DNA of 64,000 nt, taken from assembly GCF_002288525.1 (NCBI RefSeq), contig NZ_CP023067.1:1302001-1366000 (forward strand), read 5' to 3'. The translations under genes were made by a program, and so were the position numbers. This stretch comes from Sinorhizobium sojae CCBAU 05684. GTDB taxonomy: Bacteria; Pseudomonadota; Alphaproteobacteria; Rhizobiales; Rhizobiaceae. The notes beneath the pieces are model-generated. The model saw only the letters and a program-made list of their open reading frames with translations. It searched no databases and was not told the origin of the DNA. Shown here piece after piece: positions 9,225-18,911 of the stretch; the first letter of the stretch is position 1; each line of letters begins with the position of its first letter.

Positions 9225-10586
9225 GTGTCGTTTGTTCGCAAAACAGCCCTGTGGGCGGCTGTCTCAACCAGCCTGTTGCTTGCGCCGCACGCTGTGTCTG
9301 CCGAGACCATCTTCGGGGCAATGGCCAAGGCCTACGCGAACAACCCGGATCTGAACGCGGCGCGCGCTGGCCTGCGCGCCACAGACGAAGGGGTTCCGAT
9401 TGCAAAGGCGGGCTATCGGCCGCAAATATCAGCCGCGGCAACCGGGACGCTGTCGCGAGTTGATAGCGAGGCGACGGGCACGCGCGACCTTCACAGCGGA
9501 CAGATCGGCATCTCGATCACCCAGACGATCTTCGATGGCTTCCAGACCCTGAACAATGTCAGGTCGGCAGAGGCGACGGTTTTTTCGAGCCGTGAGACGC
9601 TGAAGGCCAATGAAATCCAGATTCTCCTGGCGGCGGCACAATCCTACGCCAACATCGCCCGCGACCAGCGGATCGTCTCCATCCGCCGTCAGAACCTGGC
9701 CTTCCTTCGTGAGCAGTTGAACGCGGCCGACGCGCGCCTCGAAGTCGGCGAGGGTACCCGTACCGATGTCAGCCAGGCGCAGGCGGAACTCGCAAATGCG
9801 CAGTCGCTGCTCGTTGCTGCGGTCGCTCAGCTCAAGCAGAGCGAAGCGGTCTATGTGCAGATCGTCGGCGCGGCTCCGGCAGGCATCAGGCAGCCCGGCC
9901 CGGCAACCAAGGCCATGCCGAGATCCCTCGATCAGGCCGTTGCCACGGGCCTCAGAGAAAACCCGCAGATCCTGGCGGCGCAATATGCCGTCGATTCGGC
10001 CGGCTTTCAGGTGAAATCGGCTGAAGGCACCATGTTGCCGGGAGTCGTCCTCCAGGGGGCGGTCACCCGCAACACCGGCAATACCGGTGGAGACAACACC
10101 ACCGCAAGCGTCACCGCGAGACTCGAGGTGCCGATCTATCAGGGCGGTGCGGAGTACGGCCAGATCCGCCAGGCCAAGGAACGCCTGGGCCAGCAGCGCA
10201 TCCTCGTCGATTCGGCGCGCGCATCGGTGCAGCAGACCGTCGTCTCCGCCCATGCTCAGCTTGAGTCGGCGCTCGCCCGCATCACCGCCAGCAGGTCGCA
10301 GATTTCCGCTGCCGACCTGGCGCTCGAAGGCGTCGTCGAGGAGCGCAAGGTCGGCCAGCGCACGACCCTTGACGTGCTGGACGCGCAGCAGGACGTTCTG
10401 AATGCACAGGAGTCTCTCGCCAGCGCGCAGCGCGACGCCGTCGTGGCGAGCTATGCCCTGCTTGCGGCGATGGGCAGGCTGACCGTGCAGGCCCAAGGAC
10501 TTCAGGTGGCTGAATACCGCCCCGAAGAGCACTACGAGGCCGTCAAGGACAAATGGTTCGGCCTGCGTACCGTCGACGGTCGATAA
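9225..10586 (+). CDS. tolC: TolC-type outer membrane efflux protein
   Basis: TolC trimers form the outer-membrane duct for tripartite efflux pumps and type I secretion. The 453-residue length fits. A clear signal peptide (ALWAAVSTSLLLAPHAVSA, cleaved before ETIF) leads into the TolC repeat core: NPDLNAARAGLRATDEGVPIAKAGYRPQ, then ITQTIFDGFQTLNNVRSAEA, and in the second half VPIYQGGAEYGQIRQAKERLGQ and KVGQRTTLDVLDAQQDVLNAQ. The start is GTG, fixed by a GGAGGT site 7 bases upstream. A 270-base leader separates it from the methyltransferase gene, so it probably has its own promoter. In Sinorhizobium TolC serves exopolysaccharide, toxin and hormone resistance. Confidence 0.93.
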   Translation: MSFVRKTALWAAVSTSLLLAPHAVSAETIFGAMAKAYANNPDLNAARAGLRATDEGVPIAKAGYRPQISAAATGTLSRVDSEATGTRDLHSGQIGISITQTIFDGFQTLNNVRSAEATVFSSRETLKANEIQILLAAAQSYANIARDQRIVSIRRQNLAFLREQLNAADARLEVGEGTRTDVSQAQAELANAQSLLVAAVAQLKQSEAVYVQIVGAAPAGIRQPGPATKAMPRSLDQAVATGLRENPQILAAQYAVDSAGFQVKSAEGTMLPGVVLQGAVTRNTGNTGGDNTTASVTARLEVPIYQGGAEYGQIRQAKERLGQQRILVDSARASVQQTVVSAHAQLESALARITASRSQISAADLALEGVVEERKVGQRTTLDVLDAQQDVLNAQESLASAQRDAVVASYALLAAMGRLTVQAQGLQVAEYRPEEHYEAVKDKWFGLRTVDGR

Positions 10587-10830
10587 GAAAGGCGCCGAAG
10601 GCTCGGCGACCTGATGAGAGTTGGCTTCGCATTCGGTTGGAATGTGAAGCGTTTTGCGTTGTGCCTTTGCTTTGAAGTCTTGGGCGCCTGCCGAAAAAAA
10701 CAAATCTGTGCAAGAATTTCCAAGCCTGATTCGCGGCGTTTGTTTCGACCGTGAACTCACTTAAGGTTTGTGCGGAATCGGGTCTTGGGGCTTCGCTTGG
10801 CGCCCGTCCGCAGAGCAAACGAGGATTGAA

Positions 10831-11634
10831 ATGGCACAGCTCAACGTCGCACGAGAACCTTCGATGGATGAGATTCTCGCATCCATTCGAAAGATCATCG
10901 AAAGCAATGAGACGGGGCCGGCTGCCCCCTCTGCCCGGCAGACGTTCGAAGACAACGACGACATCGAATTGGCGATCGATTCGGAAATCGAGGCCGCCGT
11001 ATCATTCCAATCGGCTGAAGAAGAAATCGCGTCGGTGCGGCGATCTCCGGCGGTTCCGGCAGAGGAGCGGGCCGGCGCTACGACTGAGCCCGCCACTCCG
11101 CCATCGCCACTTTCCCTTGCGGACGTCGCAGCACGTGTCAGAGCTGCGTCCGAGCGCCATGCGGCGAGCTACGCGGGACAGGAACCGCCTATGCCTGAAG
11201 TGCCTGCACCGCAGGACAGTCCCGTGCTGACGTCACGCATGGCTGCCGTTGCCTCGTCCGCCGGAACCGCGCCGAGTGTCTCCGCTGCAGCGGCCGCGCA
11301 TGCCGCTGTATTGCCCGATGCTGCGGCGGAACCAGCAGAGACGACATCGAATTCGACTGAATCTGCCACGCAACCGATGACCGCCGATTCGATCCGCGAG
11401 GCCGAAAGGAAGGGCGCTGCCATCGTTTCTCCGGCGGTCGGCCGGCAGGTCGCGCGCGCATTCGACGATCTCGCCCATGCGGTGGAACTGGGGCCGAGAC
11501 GCTCCTTCGATGAGATCGCCGAAGCCATGCTTCGCCCGATGCTGCAGGAATGGCTGGACGACAATCTGCCGACGCTGGTCGAAAGACTGGTGCGCGAGGA
11601 AATCGAGCGCGTGGCGCGCGGCACCAGGCGCTAG
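10831..11634 (+). CDS. popZ: Polar organising protein PopZ-like (DUF2497)
   Basis: PopZ assembles a polar matrix that tethers ParB-parS and many cell-cycle proteins in alphaproteobacteria. The 267-residue protein has the expected three parts: a short conserved N-terminal helix ([17 protein letters not shown], residues 11-27), a long Ala/Pro/Glu-rich disordered middle, and a conserved C-terminal region from about residue 205 ending in [40 protein letters not shown], which is the oligomerisation module. ATG 10831 is preceded by GAGGA. It stands alone before valS; a hairpin with a T-run follows the gene. Confidence 0.9.
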   Translation: MAQLNVAREPSMDEILASIRKIIESNETGPAAPSARQTFEDNDDIELAIDSEIEAAVSFQSAEEEIASVRRSPAVPAEERAGATTEPATPPSPLSLADVAARVRAASERHAASYAGQEPPMPEVPAPQDSPVLTSRMAAVASSAGTAPSVSAAAAAHAAVLPDAAAEPAETTSNSTESATQPMTADSIREAERKGAAIVSPAVGRQVARAFDDLAHAVELGPRRSFDEIAEAMLRPMLQEWLDDNLPTLVERLVREEIERVARGTRR

Positions 11635-11736
11635 CGCATCGGCCCGGCAATCGGAGCCGATTGTCGGAAAGCACGATGCGTCGATTCAAAGACCGACGGC
11701 GTCCTTTGTGCGTCCTGAAGGACGCAAGGCGCTGCA
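11635..11736. repeat. RIME-type intergenic palindrome
   Basis: Begins GCGCATCGGCCC one base after the popZ stop and ends with the GCGTC..TGCGTCCTGAAGGACGC palindrome. It has the same two-arm layout as the other copies in the window, in inverted orientation relative to the copy at 6561. Confidence 0.65.
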
Positions 11737-11746
11737 AATGAAAGAC

Positions 11747-11790
11747 GCCGCGACGGCCCGCTCCGGCGAAAGGTGGCCTGCGGCTTTTTT
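11747..11790 (+). terminator. Rho-independent terminator after popZ
   Basis: GCCGC..GGCC (from 11747) pairs with GGCC.GCGGC (ending 11784) and is followed by six T. It sits after the RIME element and before the valS promoter. Confidence 0.65.
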
Positions 11791-11800
11791 CCCGTTTGTG

Positions 11801-11829
11801 TTGACTTGCGCCGGCCCTTCCGGTTTACA
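11801..11829 (+). promoter_or_regulatory. Candidate housekeeping promoter of valS
   Basis: TTGACT (11801-11806) and TTTACA (11824-11829) are separated by 17 bases, a good spacing for the main sigma factor. It lies just after the popZ terminator and about 38 bases before the valS start. The -10 box is imperfect. Confidence 0.45.
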
Positions 11830-11866
11830 AAACACTGACATCAATCTTAAAAATCGGCCCCACAGA

Positions 11867-14710
11867 ATGCTTGATAAGACCTACGATTCCGCCGCCGTCG
11901 ACCCGCGCATTGCCAAGAAGTGGGACGATGAAAACGCGTTTCGTGCCGGCGCGGGCGCAGAGCCCGATGCAGAGTCCTTCTGCATCGTGATTCCGCCACC
12001 CAATGTCACCGGTTCGCTGCACATGGGGCACGCGCTCAACAACACGCTCCAGGACATCCTGGTGCGTTTCGAGCGCATGCGCGGCAAGGATGTGCTCTGG
12101 CAGCCGGGCATGGACCATGCTGGTATTGCGACCCAGATGGTGGTCGAACGTCAGCTCGCCCAGCGCAACCTGCCGGGACGCCGCGATATGGGCCGGGAGG
12201 CATTCGTCGAGAAGGTCTGGGAATGGAAGGCCGAGTCCGGAGGCCAGATCTTTAACCAGTTGAAGCGGCTCGGCGCCTCCTGCGACTGGTCGCGCGAGCG
12301 CTTCACGATGGATGAGGGCCTGTCGGACGCCGTCATCGAGGTATTCGTCAGCCTCTATAAGGAGGGGCTGATCTATCGCGACAAGCGCCTCGTCAATTGG
12401 GATCCGAAGCTGCAGACGGCGATTTCGGACATCGAGGTGGAGCAGGTCGAAGTCAACGGCCATCTCTGGCACCTGCGCTATCCGCTGGAGGACGGCGTCA
12501 CCTACCAGCACCCGGTCGCCTTCGACGAGGATGGCAACGCGACCGAGTGGGAAACGCGCGACTATCTGGTCGTCGCGACAACGCGTCCGGAAACGATGCT
12601 CGGCGACACCGGCGTCGCGGTGCACCCGGAGGACGTCCGCTACAAGGGGATCGTCGGCAAACAGGTCATTCTGCCGATCGTCGGCCGCCGCATTCCGATC
12701 GTTGCCGACGAGTATCCGGATCCGACGACCGGAACCGGCGCGGTGAAGATGACTCCCGCGCATGACTTCAACGACTTCGACGTCGGCAAGCGGCAGGGGC
12801 TGCGGCTCGTCAACGTGCTGACTGCGGACGGCCGGATCACGATCAAGAACAATGAGGATTTCCTGGAAGGCCTCGACCATCCCGCGGCCCTTCATGGCGC
12901 CTGGGACCAGCTTGAGGGCAAGGACCGGTTCGAAGCGCGCAAGCTGATCGTCGAAATCCTCGAGGCGGCCGGCCTCGTCGATCACATCGAGCCGCATAAG
13001 CATATGGTGCCGCACGGTGACCGCGGTGGCGTGCCGATCGAACCCCGGCTGACGGAGCAATGGTATGTCGACGCCAAGACCCTGGCGAAACCGGCAATTG
13101 CCGCAGTCAGGGAAGGGCGGACGAGCTTTGTCCCGAAGAATTGGGAAAAGACCTATTTCGAATGGATGGAGAACATCCAGCCCTGGTGCATCTCGCGCCA
13201 GCTCTGGTGGGGGCACCAGATACCCGCCTGGTACGGCCCCGACGGCCAGGTCTTCGTCGAAAGGAACGAGGAAGAGGCGCTGCACGCAGCGATCCAGCAC
13301 TACCTCGCCCATGAAGGCCCGATGAAGGCCTATGTCGAAGACCTGCTCGAGAACTTCAAGCCGGGCGAAATCCTGACCCGCGACGAGGATGTGCTCGACA
13401 CTTGGTTCTCCTCCGCCCTCTGGCCGTTCTCCACGCTCGGTTGGCCGAAGGAAACGCCGGAACTCGAAAGATATTATCAGACCGATGTACTGGTGACGGG
13501 TTTCGACATTATTTTCTTCTGGGTCTCCCGCATGATGATGATGGGCCTCCACTTCATGAAGGATGCGGACGGTACGCCTGTGGAGCCGTTCCACACCGTC
13601 TATGTCCATGCGCTCGTCCGTGACAAAAACGGGCAGAAGATGTCGAAGTCGAAGGGCAACGTCATCGACCCGCTGGAATTGATGGACGAATACGGCGCCG
13701 ACGCGCTGCGCTTCACGCTGGCGATCATGGCGGCGCAAGGCCGCGACGTGAAGCTCGACCCGGCACGCATCGCCGGCTACCGCAATTTCGGCACCAAGCT
13801 TTGGAATGCGACGCGCTTCGCCGAGATGAACGGTGCGACGAGCAGCGCGGGCTTCATTCCCGAGGCGACCTCGCTGACCGTCAACCGCTGGATCCTGACG
13901 GAGTTTTCGCGCACCATCCGCGATGTGACCGAGGCAATCGAGAACTACCGCTTCAACGAGGCGGCCGGAAGTCTCTATCGCTTCATATGGAACCAGTTCT
14001 GCGATTGGTACCTCGAACTTCTGAAGCCGGTCTTCAATGGCGACGACGAAGACGCCAAGCGCGAGTCGCAGGCCTGCGTCGCCTATGTGCTGGACGAAAC
14101 CTACAAGCTCCTGCACCCGTTCATGCCATTCATGACCGAGGAGCTCTGGGAGAAGACGGAAGGCCCCGGACGCGAACGCTCGACGCTGCTCTGCCATGCC
14201 GAGTGGCCTGCCGCCTTCTATGCGGATGACGCCGCCGCGGATGAAATCAACTGGCTGATCGACCTCGTCTCGGGGATCCGGTCGGTCCGCGCCGAGATGA
14301 ACGTTCCGCCCGCGGCGCTGGCGCCACTGGTGATCGTCGGTGCCAAAGGGCTGACGGGTGAACGGCTCGATCGGCATGCTTCGGCGATCAAGCGGCTGGC
14401 GCGGGTGGAGACGATCGAACACGCGGCAGCAGCGCCGCGCGGCAGCGCCCAGATCGTCGTCCGCGAGGCGACCGCCTGCCTTCCGCTCGGCAGCCTGATC
14501 GATCTCGAGGCCGAAAAAACACGCCTCGAAAAGGCGATCGCCAAGGTCGATCTCGAACGGCAAAGGATCCTCGGCAAGCTCGCCAACGAAAAGTTCGTCG
14601 CCAATGCGAAGCCCGAACTGGTCGAGGCCGAGCGGGAGCGGCTGGAGGATCTCGATCATCAGCGGGATTCGCTCGGCGTCGCCCTGAGCCGAGTATCGGA
14701 AGCAGGTTAG
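11867..14710 (+). CDS. valS: Valyl-tRNA synthetase
   Basis: Class I aminoacyl-tRNA synthetase charging tRNA-Val. At 947 residues it has the usual length. The nucleotide-binding HIGH motif appears as [11 protein letters not shown] near residue 50, the KMSKS loop as [10 protein letters not shown] near residue 590, an inserted editing domain lies between them ([19 protein letters not shown]), and a C-terminal coiled coil starting [20 protein letters not shown] ends the protein, as is typical for ValS. ATG 11867 begins [19 protein letters not shown], the family start; the frame is open far upstream through popZ but that extension is spurious. Transcribed from its own promoter; a hairpin terminator follows. 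Confidence 0.96.
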   Translation: MLDKTYDSAAVDPRIAKKWDDENAFRAGAGAEPDAESFCIVIPPPNVTGSLHMGHALNNTLQDILVRFERMRGKDVLWQPGMDHAGIATQMVVERQLAQRNLPGRRDMGREAFVEKVWEWKAESGGQIFNQLKRLGASCDWSRERFTMDEGLSDAVIEVFVSLYKEGLIYRDKRLVNWDPKLQTAISDIEVEQVEVNGHLWHLRYPLEDGVTYQHPVAFDEDGNATEWETRDYLVVATTRPETMLGDTGVAVHPEDVRYKGIVGKQVILPIVGRRIPIVADEYPDPTTGTGAVKMTPAHDFNDFDVGKRQGLRLVNVLTADGRITIKNNEDFLEGLDHPAALHGAWDQLEGKDRFEARKLIVEILEAAGLVDHIEPHKHMVPHGDRGGVPIEPRLTEQWYVDAKTLAKPAIAAVREGRTSFVPKNWEKTYFEWMENIQPWCISRQLWWGHQIPAWYGPDGQVFVERNEEEALHAAIQHYLAHEGPMKAYVEDLLENFKPGEILTRDEDVLDTWFSSALWPFSTLGWPKETPELERYYQTDVLVTGFDIIFFWVSRMMMMGLHFMKDADGTPVEPFHTVYVHALVRDKNGQKMSKSKGNVIDPLELMDEYGADALRFTLAIMAAQGRDVKLDPARIAGYRNFGTKLWNATRFAEMNGATSSAGFIPEATSLTVNRWILTEFSRTIRDVTEAIENYRFNEAAGSLYRFIWNQFCDWYLELLKPVFNGDDEDAKRESQACVAYVLDETYKLLHPFMPFMTEELWEKTEGPGRERSTLLCHAEWPAAFYADDAAADEINWLIDLVSGIRSVRAEMNVPPAALAPLVIVGAKGLTGERLDRHASAIKRLARVETIEHAAAAPRGSAQIVVREATACLPLGSLIDLEAEKTRLEKAIAKVDLERQRILGKLANEKFVANAKPELVEAERERLEDLDHQRDSLGVALSRVSEAG

Positions 14711-14724
14711 TTCGTCCTTCCCGG

Positions 14725-14832
14725 GCTACGGCGCCGCGCGTCTTTCCAGACGCGCAAAGGTCGCTGGAACTCTTCGAATTCTACGCATCGGGCATTCCGA
14801 AGGTCGATTGCGATTTTTTTGGCCGATGCGCT
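14725..14832. repeat. RIME-type intergenic palindrome
   Basis: A good copy: GGCGCCGCGCGTCTTTCCAG followed by ACGCGCAAAGGTCGCTG, then a second palindrome bounded by ACGCATCGG and CCGATGCGC. It lies directly behind valS. Confidence 0.75.
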
Positions 14833-14842
14833 AAAGACGCGA

Positions 14843-14870
14843 TCCGCGGCAGCAATGCCGCGGAATTTTT
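14843..14870 (+). terminator. Rho-independent terminator after valS
   Basis: CCGCGGC (14844-14850) pairs with GCCGCGG (14857-14863), followed by AA and five T. It lies 130 bases after the valS stop, beyond the RIME element. The next 380 bases up to the porin gene contain no gene I can support. Confidence 0.7.
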
Positions 14871-15252
14871 ATGTGATTCGATGCGACTTCGAATCGAACG
14901 GGCGCTTCGGGCGATTTGGATCGGAATTACACCTATGGGTTTTGCCGATCGACTTCCTTGGGTGATGCTCGGAATTGGGCTGCAAAAAGCAATATTGTTG
15001 TTGCTGCGTCACACTTTGCTGAATTGATGGAATTTCATTTCCCGTAGTAGAGCTATCGGTCTTGAAGTTGGAATTCTGTTCCTGTTTCCTTCGATTATGA
15101 CCGAATCGTGAAATTCTTACGTAAATTTGATGGCCGATTTGCTCTGGTTCGGCGCGTCAGCAGTATTTGCCATTTCACGCAATCGTGAGGAATATCCCGC
15201 CACGGCGGCATGGGGAATGGTCGCATACGTGAAAGTGCAGGGGAGGAGCTGT

Positions 15253-16533
15253 ATGGCTCGGAATGGACTGAATAGAGGCGTCCTCGCGGCGGTAGCCGGA
15301 TTGCTTGCTGCGTCGGCGGCACAGGCCGGAGGGCTCGAGCGCGGCGGCTACAATATCGATTTGCTGTTCGACCCGTCGGATTACGCAGCCGAAGCGACCG
15401 CGACCTATGTCAATCCGCAGCGTGAACTGAAGAACGTCGTGGACACGGATACTGCGAATTCTGACGCGGCCGCGGGGACGTTTGGCGGTGGCAATTTGAA
15501 CGGCCGCCCGAACAGTGCGGATGACACGGAAAGCTATTGGGCGCCCCGCATCGGTTTCAAGGCTGCATTGGGGGACAGAGTTGACTGTTTGGCGGACTAC
15601 TCGCAGCCCTGGGGTGCTCACCTCAATCCGGGCGAGAACTGGGCCGGCGCCAACTCCAACATTGAAACAAAGGTTGAAAGCGACAACTACGCTGCCACTT
15701 GTTCCTACAAGTGGGATATCGGCGCTGGTCAAATGCGCGTCATTGGCGGTGTCTTCTACCAGGAGGTCGGCGGCTTCAAGGAGCGTCTTGTTCAGGACTT
15801 CACAGGATTTCCAGCGCCATTTTCAAGCCTCTCTGGTGTAGGTCGGATTGATCTTGAGGATAGCGGCTGGGGCTGGCGAGCAGGTGTTGCCTACGAAATC
15901 CCCGAATACGCCTTGCGTGCGAGCCTTGTGTATAACAGCGCCGTCGATCTTGATGATCTTCGTGGAACTATCGACCTTTCGGAGGTCGCATTCTTCGTGC
16001 CGGGCTTCGGCATATTGAATGGTACGAAGTACGGCGTTCACGGATCTGCATCGATGCCGGATTCGTTGGAGCTCAAGGTCCAAAGTGGCATCGCGCCGGG
16101 ATGGCTGGCATTCGGATCCGTCAAGTGGACCGATTGGAGTCAGTTGCAGGTTCTCGAGTTTGAACCGGACGAGGCCGCACTGGGCCGGTTTGGGACTAGC
16201 CTGAACTTCCTCTATCGCGACGGTTGGACCATCACCGGCGGTATCGGTCACAAGTTCAATGACCAGTGGAGCGGGGCGGTCAGCCTGACCTGGGACCGGG
16301 GTACGAGCCACGGCTATGGCGCGCAGACGGACACCTGGAGCATTGGCACCGGTGTCTCCTACACTCCGACCCCCAACGTGGAAATTCGTCTGGCCGGCGT
16401 CGCGGGCATCATGACCAGCGGTAGCTCCGGGGCAGTCACCTATCAGGGCGAGGTGATCGGCGACGACGTCTCCTATGACTTCGACAATGATTTCGTCGGT
16501 GCCATCTCGACATCACTGAAAGTCAGGTTCTGA
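15253..16533 (+). CDS. OmpP1/FadL-family outer membrane transporter
   Basis: A 426-residue outer-membrane beta-barrel of the OmpP1/FadL/TodX family, which moves hydrophobic compounds such as long-chain fatty acids across the outer membrane. A signal peptide (GVLAAVAGLLAASAAQA, cut before GGLERGGYNID) is clear. The family features are the N-terminal GGYNIDLLFDPSDYA hatch region, the alternating aromatic barrel strands such as IAPGWLAFGSVKWTDWSQLQ, the GHKFNDQWSGAVSLTWDRG strand and a C-terminal Phe (SLKVRF), the usual outer-membrane insertion signal. ATG 15253 is fixed by GGGAGGAG upstream. A strong terminator follows. The natural ligand cannot be read from the sequence. Confidence 0.87.
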   Translation: MARNGLNRGVLAAVAGLLAASAAQAGGLERGGYNIDLLFDPSDYAAEATATYVNPQRELKNVVDTDTANSDAAAGTFGGGNLNGRPNSADDTESYWAPRIGFKAALGDRVDCLADYSQPWGAHLNPGENWAGANSNIETKVESDNYAATCSYKWDIGAGQMRVIGGVFYQEVGGFKERLVQDFTGFPAPFSSLSGVGRIDLEDSGWGWRAGVAYEIPEYALRASLVYNSAVDLDDLRGTIDLSEVAFFVPGFGILNGTKYGVHGSASMPDSLELKVQSGIAPGWLAFGSVKWTDWSQLQVLEFEPDEAALGRFGTSLNFLYRDGWTITGGIGHKFNDQWSGAVSLTWDRGTSHGYGAQTDTWSIGTGVSYTPTPNVEIRLAGVAGIMTSGSSGAVTYQGEVIGDDVSYDFDNDFVGAISTSLKVRF

Positions 16534-16549
16534 ACTACTCCTTCAAGAC

Positions 16550-16580
16550 CCTCAAGGCCCGGCCATCGCCGGGCCTTTTG
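16550..16580 (+). terminator. Rho-independent terminator after the FadL-like gene
   Basis: A perfect 10-bp stem, AAGGCCCGGC with GCCGGGCCTT around a CATC loop, is followed by TTTGCT. It begins about 17 bases after the stop codon. Confidence 0.85.
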
Positions 16581-16977
16581 CTATGGGTCGTGCGCTCCGC
16601 TTATAAGCGGTTTCGAATGTGACGATTCAGCAACACACTTATCGCTATGGTTTTGCTAGTATGGGGCATGGGCATTTATGTCCATTTCCCGCCACAAAAT
16701 GAGAGCACCCATGGTAGCGACAAACGTGCGAACGAGTGCTGTGCTTGCGTAGAGGTAAACTGAGTTTGTGTGCTGTCGTGACATCCTTTGGCAATTGGCG
16801 TCTGGTGCGCGGTCGGCGTGATGTCGTCTGCGGGGCGGTGGATGCGCGCGGCCTTCGGGTCGGCCGGTCCGGATCGGCCTCGGTGAAGGCTCTGATGGAG
16901 GCGCGCCGGGTGCGGGTCGATGTTCGCAGCGTTAGTGGGTTCGGCGTGGCCGCCTGGAACGAAAGAAGCTGATTGTG
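16581..16977 (+). other. Long exoR upstream region
   Basis: About 400 bases separate the porin terminator from exoR. The first half is AT-rich and should hold the exoR promoter. The second half is GC-rich and contains a 78-codon open frame (16736-16972) of poor amino acid composition that I do not call a gene. A structured 5' leader is possible, but no known riboswitch is recognisable. Confidence 0.4.
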
Positions 16978-17784
16978 ATGTGCGGGAGTGAATTCAAGTC
17001 GCTGAAGGTCGCGGTGCTCGGCATGTCGCTGGCGGTCGGCGCTACTGCGGCGGGGCCGGCCAGGGCCTTTGATCCGGGCGCCGGCGTGACCAAGGAGTCC
17101 GGGCCGTTCGCGCTCTTCAAGTTCGGCTTCTCGGCCTACAAGAACGGTCGAAAGGACGAGGCGGTCGAGGCCTATCGCTACGCCGCCGAAAAGGGGCACA
17201 CGGGCTCCCGCTGGGCGCTCGCCAACATGTACGCCTATGGCGACGGTGTCACCGAAAACGACCTCGAAGCATTCAAGATTTACAGCGAAATCGCCCAGCA
17301 GGGGGTTGAGCCCGGTTCGGAAGATACGGGCTATTTCGTCAATGCGCTGATGTCGCTCGCCGGCTATTATCGGCGCGGCATTCCCGACAGCCCCGTGCAA
17401 GCGGACCTGCCGCGGGCGCGGCAACTCTATTTCCAGGCAGCCTCCGCCTTCGGTGTTGCCGAGGCGCAGTTCCAGCTTGCCCGGATGCTGCTCTCGGGCG
17501 AGGGCGGTACCGTCAACGTGCAGCAGGCCAAGAAATGGCTGAACCGGGCGCGCAAGAACGGCCATGCCGGCGCCATGGGTGTCTTCGGCAATGTCCTCTT
17601 CGACGAAGGGCAGGCCGCCAGGGGGCTCGCCTATATGACCGCCGCACTCGACCAGTGTTCGCCAAAGGACAGGCCCTGGCTCCAGTCGATGCAGGAGCAG
17701 GCCTTCTCGCTGGCGTCCGAGGACGACCGCCGCGTCGCGATCGCAATGGCGCAGAACATGAACCTTCAGCAGGACGACGACTGA
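16978..17784 (+). CDS. exoR: Exopolysaccharide regulator ExoR
   Basis: ExoR is the periplasmic inhibitor of the ExoS sensor kinase; when it is cleaved or absent ExoS-ChvI turns on succinoglycan synthesis and shuts down flagella. The 268-residue protein is nearly identical, as I remember it, to S. meliloti ExoR from FKSLKVAVLGMSLAVGATAAGPARAFDPG onward. Visible parts: a signal peptide cleaved after ARA, then Sel1-like repeats including FSAYKNGRKDEAVEAYRYAAEKGHTGSRWALANMY and AEAQFQLARMLLSGEGG, and an acidic tail. ATG 16978 gives the known length; GTG 16975 is one codon earlier. exoS and chvI are elsewhere. Confidence 0.93.
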   Translation: MCGSEFKSLKVAVLGMSLAVGATAAGPARAFDPGAGVTKESGPFALFKFGFSAYKNGRKDEAVEAYRYAAEKGHTGSRWALANMYAYGDGVTENDLEAFKIYSEIAQQGVEPGSEDTGYFVNALMSLAGYYRRGIPDSPVQADLPRARQLYFQAASAFGVAEAQFQLARMLLSGEGGTVNVQQAKKWLNRARKNGHAGAMGVFGNVLFDEGQAARGLAYMTAALDQCSPKDRPWLQSMQEQAFSLASEDDRRVAIAMAQNMNLQQDDD

Positions 17785-17818
17785 GGGTTCTGTCCGAACG
17801 GGGCGAGGTGTCCCAATT

Positions 17819-18610
17819 TCACGCAGGTTTGAACGAGAACTCGGCGCTAACGGGAACGTGGTCCGACGGCTTTTCCCAGGCACGAACGTGCTTTTCGATC
17901 GATGTCGATACGAGCTTGTCTGCCGCCTCCGGCGACAGCATCAGGTGATCGATCCGGATGCCGAAGTTCTTTTGCCAGCATCCGGCTTGATAGTCCCAGA
18001 AGGAATAGAGCGGAACCTCGTCCGAGGTCGCGCGCACCGCGTCGGTGAAACCGAGATTGCGCAGGCGTCGGAAAGCCGCCCGGGTTTCCGGCAGGAAGAG
18101 AGCGTCGTTCTGCCAGACCTTGGCGTCCCAGCAATCATGGGATTCGGGGATGACATTGTAGTCTCCCGCAAGGATAACGGGCTCCTCGAGCGCAAGGCGC
18201 CGTGCAGCAAATGTCGACAGACGCTGCATCCACTGAAGCTTGTAGGCGTATTTTTCCGTGCCTACCGGATTGCCGTTCGGCAGGTAAAGGCAGCAGACGC
18301 GGATCGCGCCGCCCTTGACGGAAAAGACGCCTTCGATGAATCGCGACTGTTCGTCGGTGTCGTCGCCCGGCAGGCCGCGGTTGACTTCATCCGGCCGCAG
18401 TTTCGACAGCAGGGCAACTCCGTTGAAACCCTTCTGCCCATGCGTTTCCACGTGGTAGCCTAGCGCCTCGATCTCGCTCCGGGGAAAGGACTCGTCGACC
18501 GACTTGATCTCCTGCAGGCAGGCGATATCCGGATTGGACGCCTTAAGCCAGGCGATGAGGCTGTCCACACGCGCCTTGACGCCGTTAATGTTCCAGGTGA
18601 CGATCTTCAT
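17819..18610 (-). CDS. xthA: Exodeoxyribonuclease III (AP endonuclease)
   Basis: ExoIII-type enzyme that cuts DNA at abasic sites and removes 3' blocks in base-excision repair. At 263 residues it has the family length. The endonuclease/exonuclease/phosphatase fold is read from MKIVTWNINGVKAR at the start, the metal-binding Glu in CLQEIKS, LAGDYNVIPESHDCWD in the middle and the C-terminal FGIRIDHLMLS and SDHVPVSAEF with the catalytic Asp-His. The open frame extends over 100 codons upstream, but ATG 18610 matches the conserved start. It converges on exoR with a 34-base gap. Confidence 0.93.
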   Translation of the reverse strand: MKIVTWNINGVKARVDSLIAWLKASNPDIACLQEIKSVDESFPRSEIEALGYHVETHGQKGFNGVALLSKLRPDEVNRGLPGDDTDEQSRFIEGVFSVKGGAIRVCCLYLPNGNPVGTEKYAYKLQWMQRLSTFAARRLALEEPVILAGDYNVIPESHDCWDAKVWQNDALFLPETRAAFRRLRNLGFTDAVRATSDEVPLYSFWDYQAGCWQKNFGIRIDHLMLSPEAADKLVSTSIEKHVRAWEKPSDHVPVSAEFSFKPA

Positions 18611-18911
18611 GGGATAGCGTCTGCCTTTCCTTCTGTCCGGTGAGCCTTGCCGCAAATTCGTTGTAGCGGCTGGCGCGCCGCGCGTCCAATCGGGGGCAGG
18701 ACTAGCTTTGCCGCGCAATAGGAGCTCCTGCTTGGTTCTGTGTCTAAATCGATTCCGGCTAGCGATCGATTCCCTATAAGATCTTTTTGCGAATGGGGAC
18801 CAGCATCCGCTTAAATTGGCAGTGACCGATTTGTGCCGTGCTTTTCGCTTGTCCCGTGCAGCCTTGGGTGGCGGAATTGATTCCGGTCCGGGTCTGTCTA
18901 TAGTCCCGCGC

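Noticed and set aside
11477..11866. N-terminal extension of valS through popZ
   Set aside because: It overlaps popZ, a terminator and a promoter; the ValS family start is at 11867.
11825..14659. 944-codon open frame on the minus strand opposite valS
   Set aside because: It mirrors the valS codons; composition is Arg/Leu/His-rich without any domain, and valS is certain.
16736..16972. 78-codon open frame just before exoR
   Set aside because: Arg/Val-rich composition with no domain and no ribosome site; more likely leader sequence.
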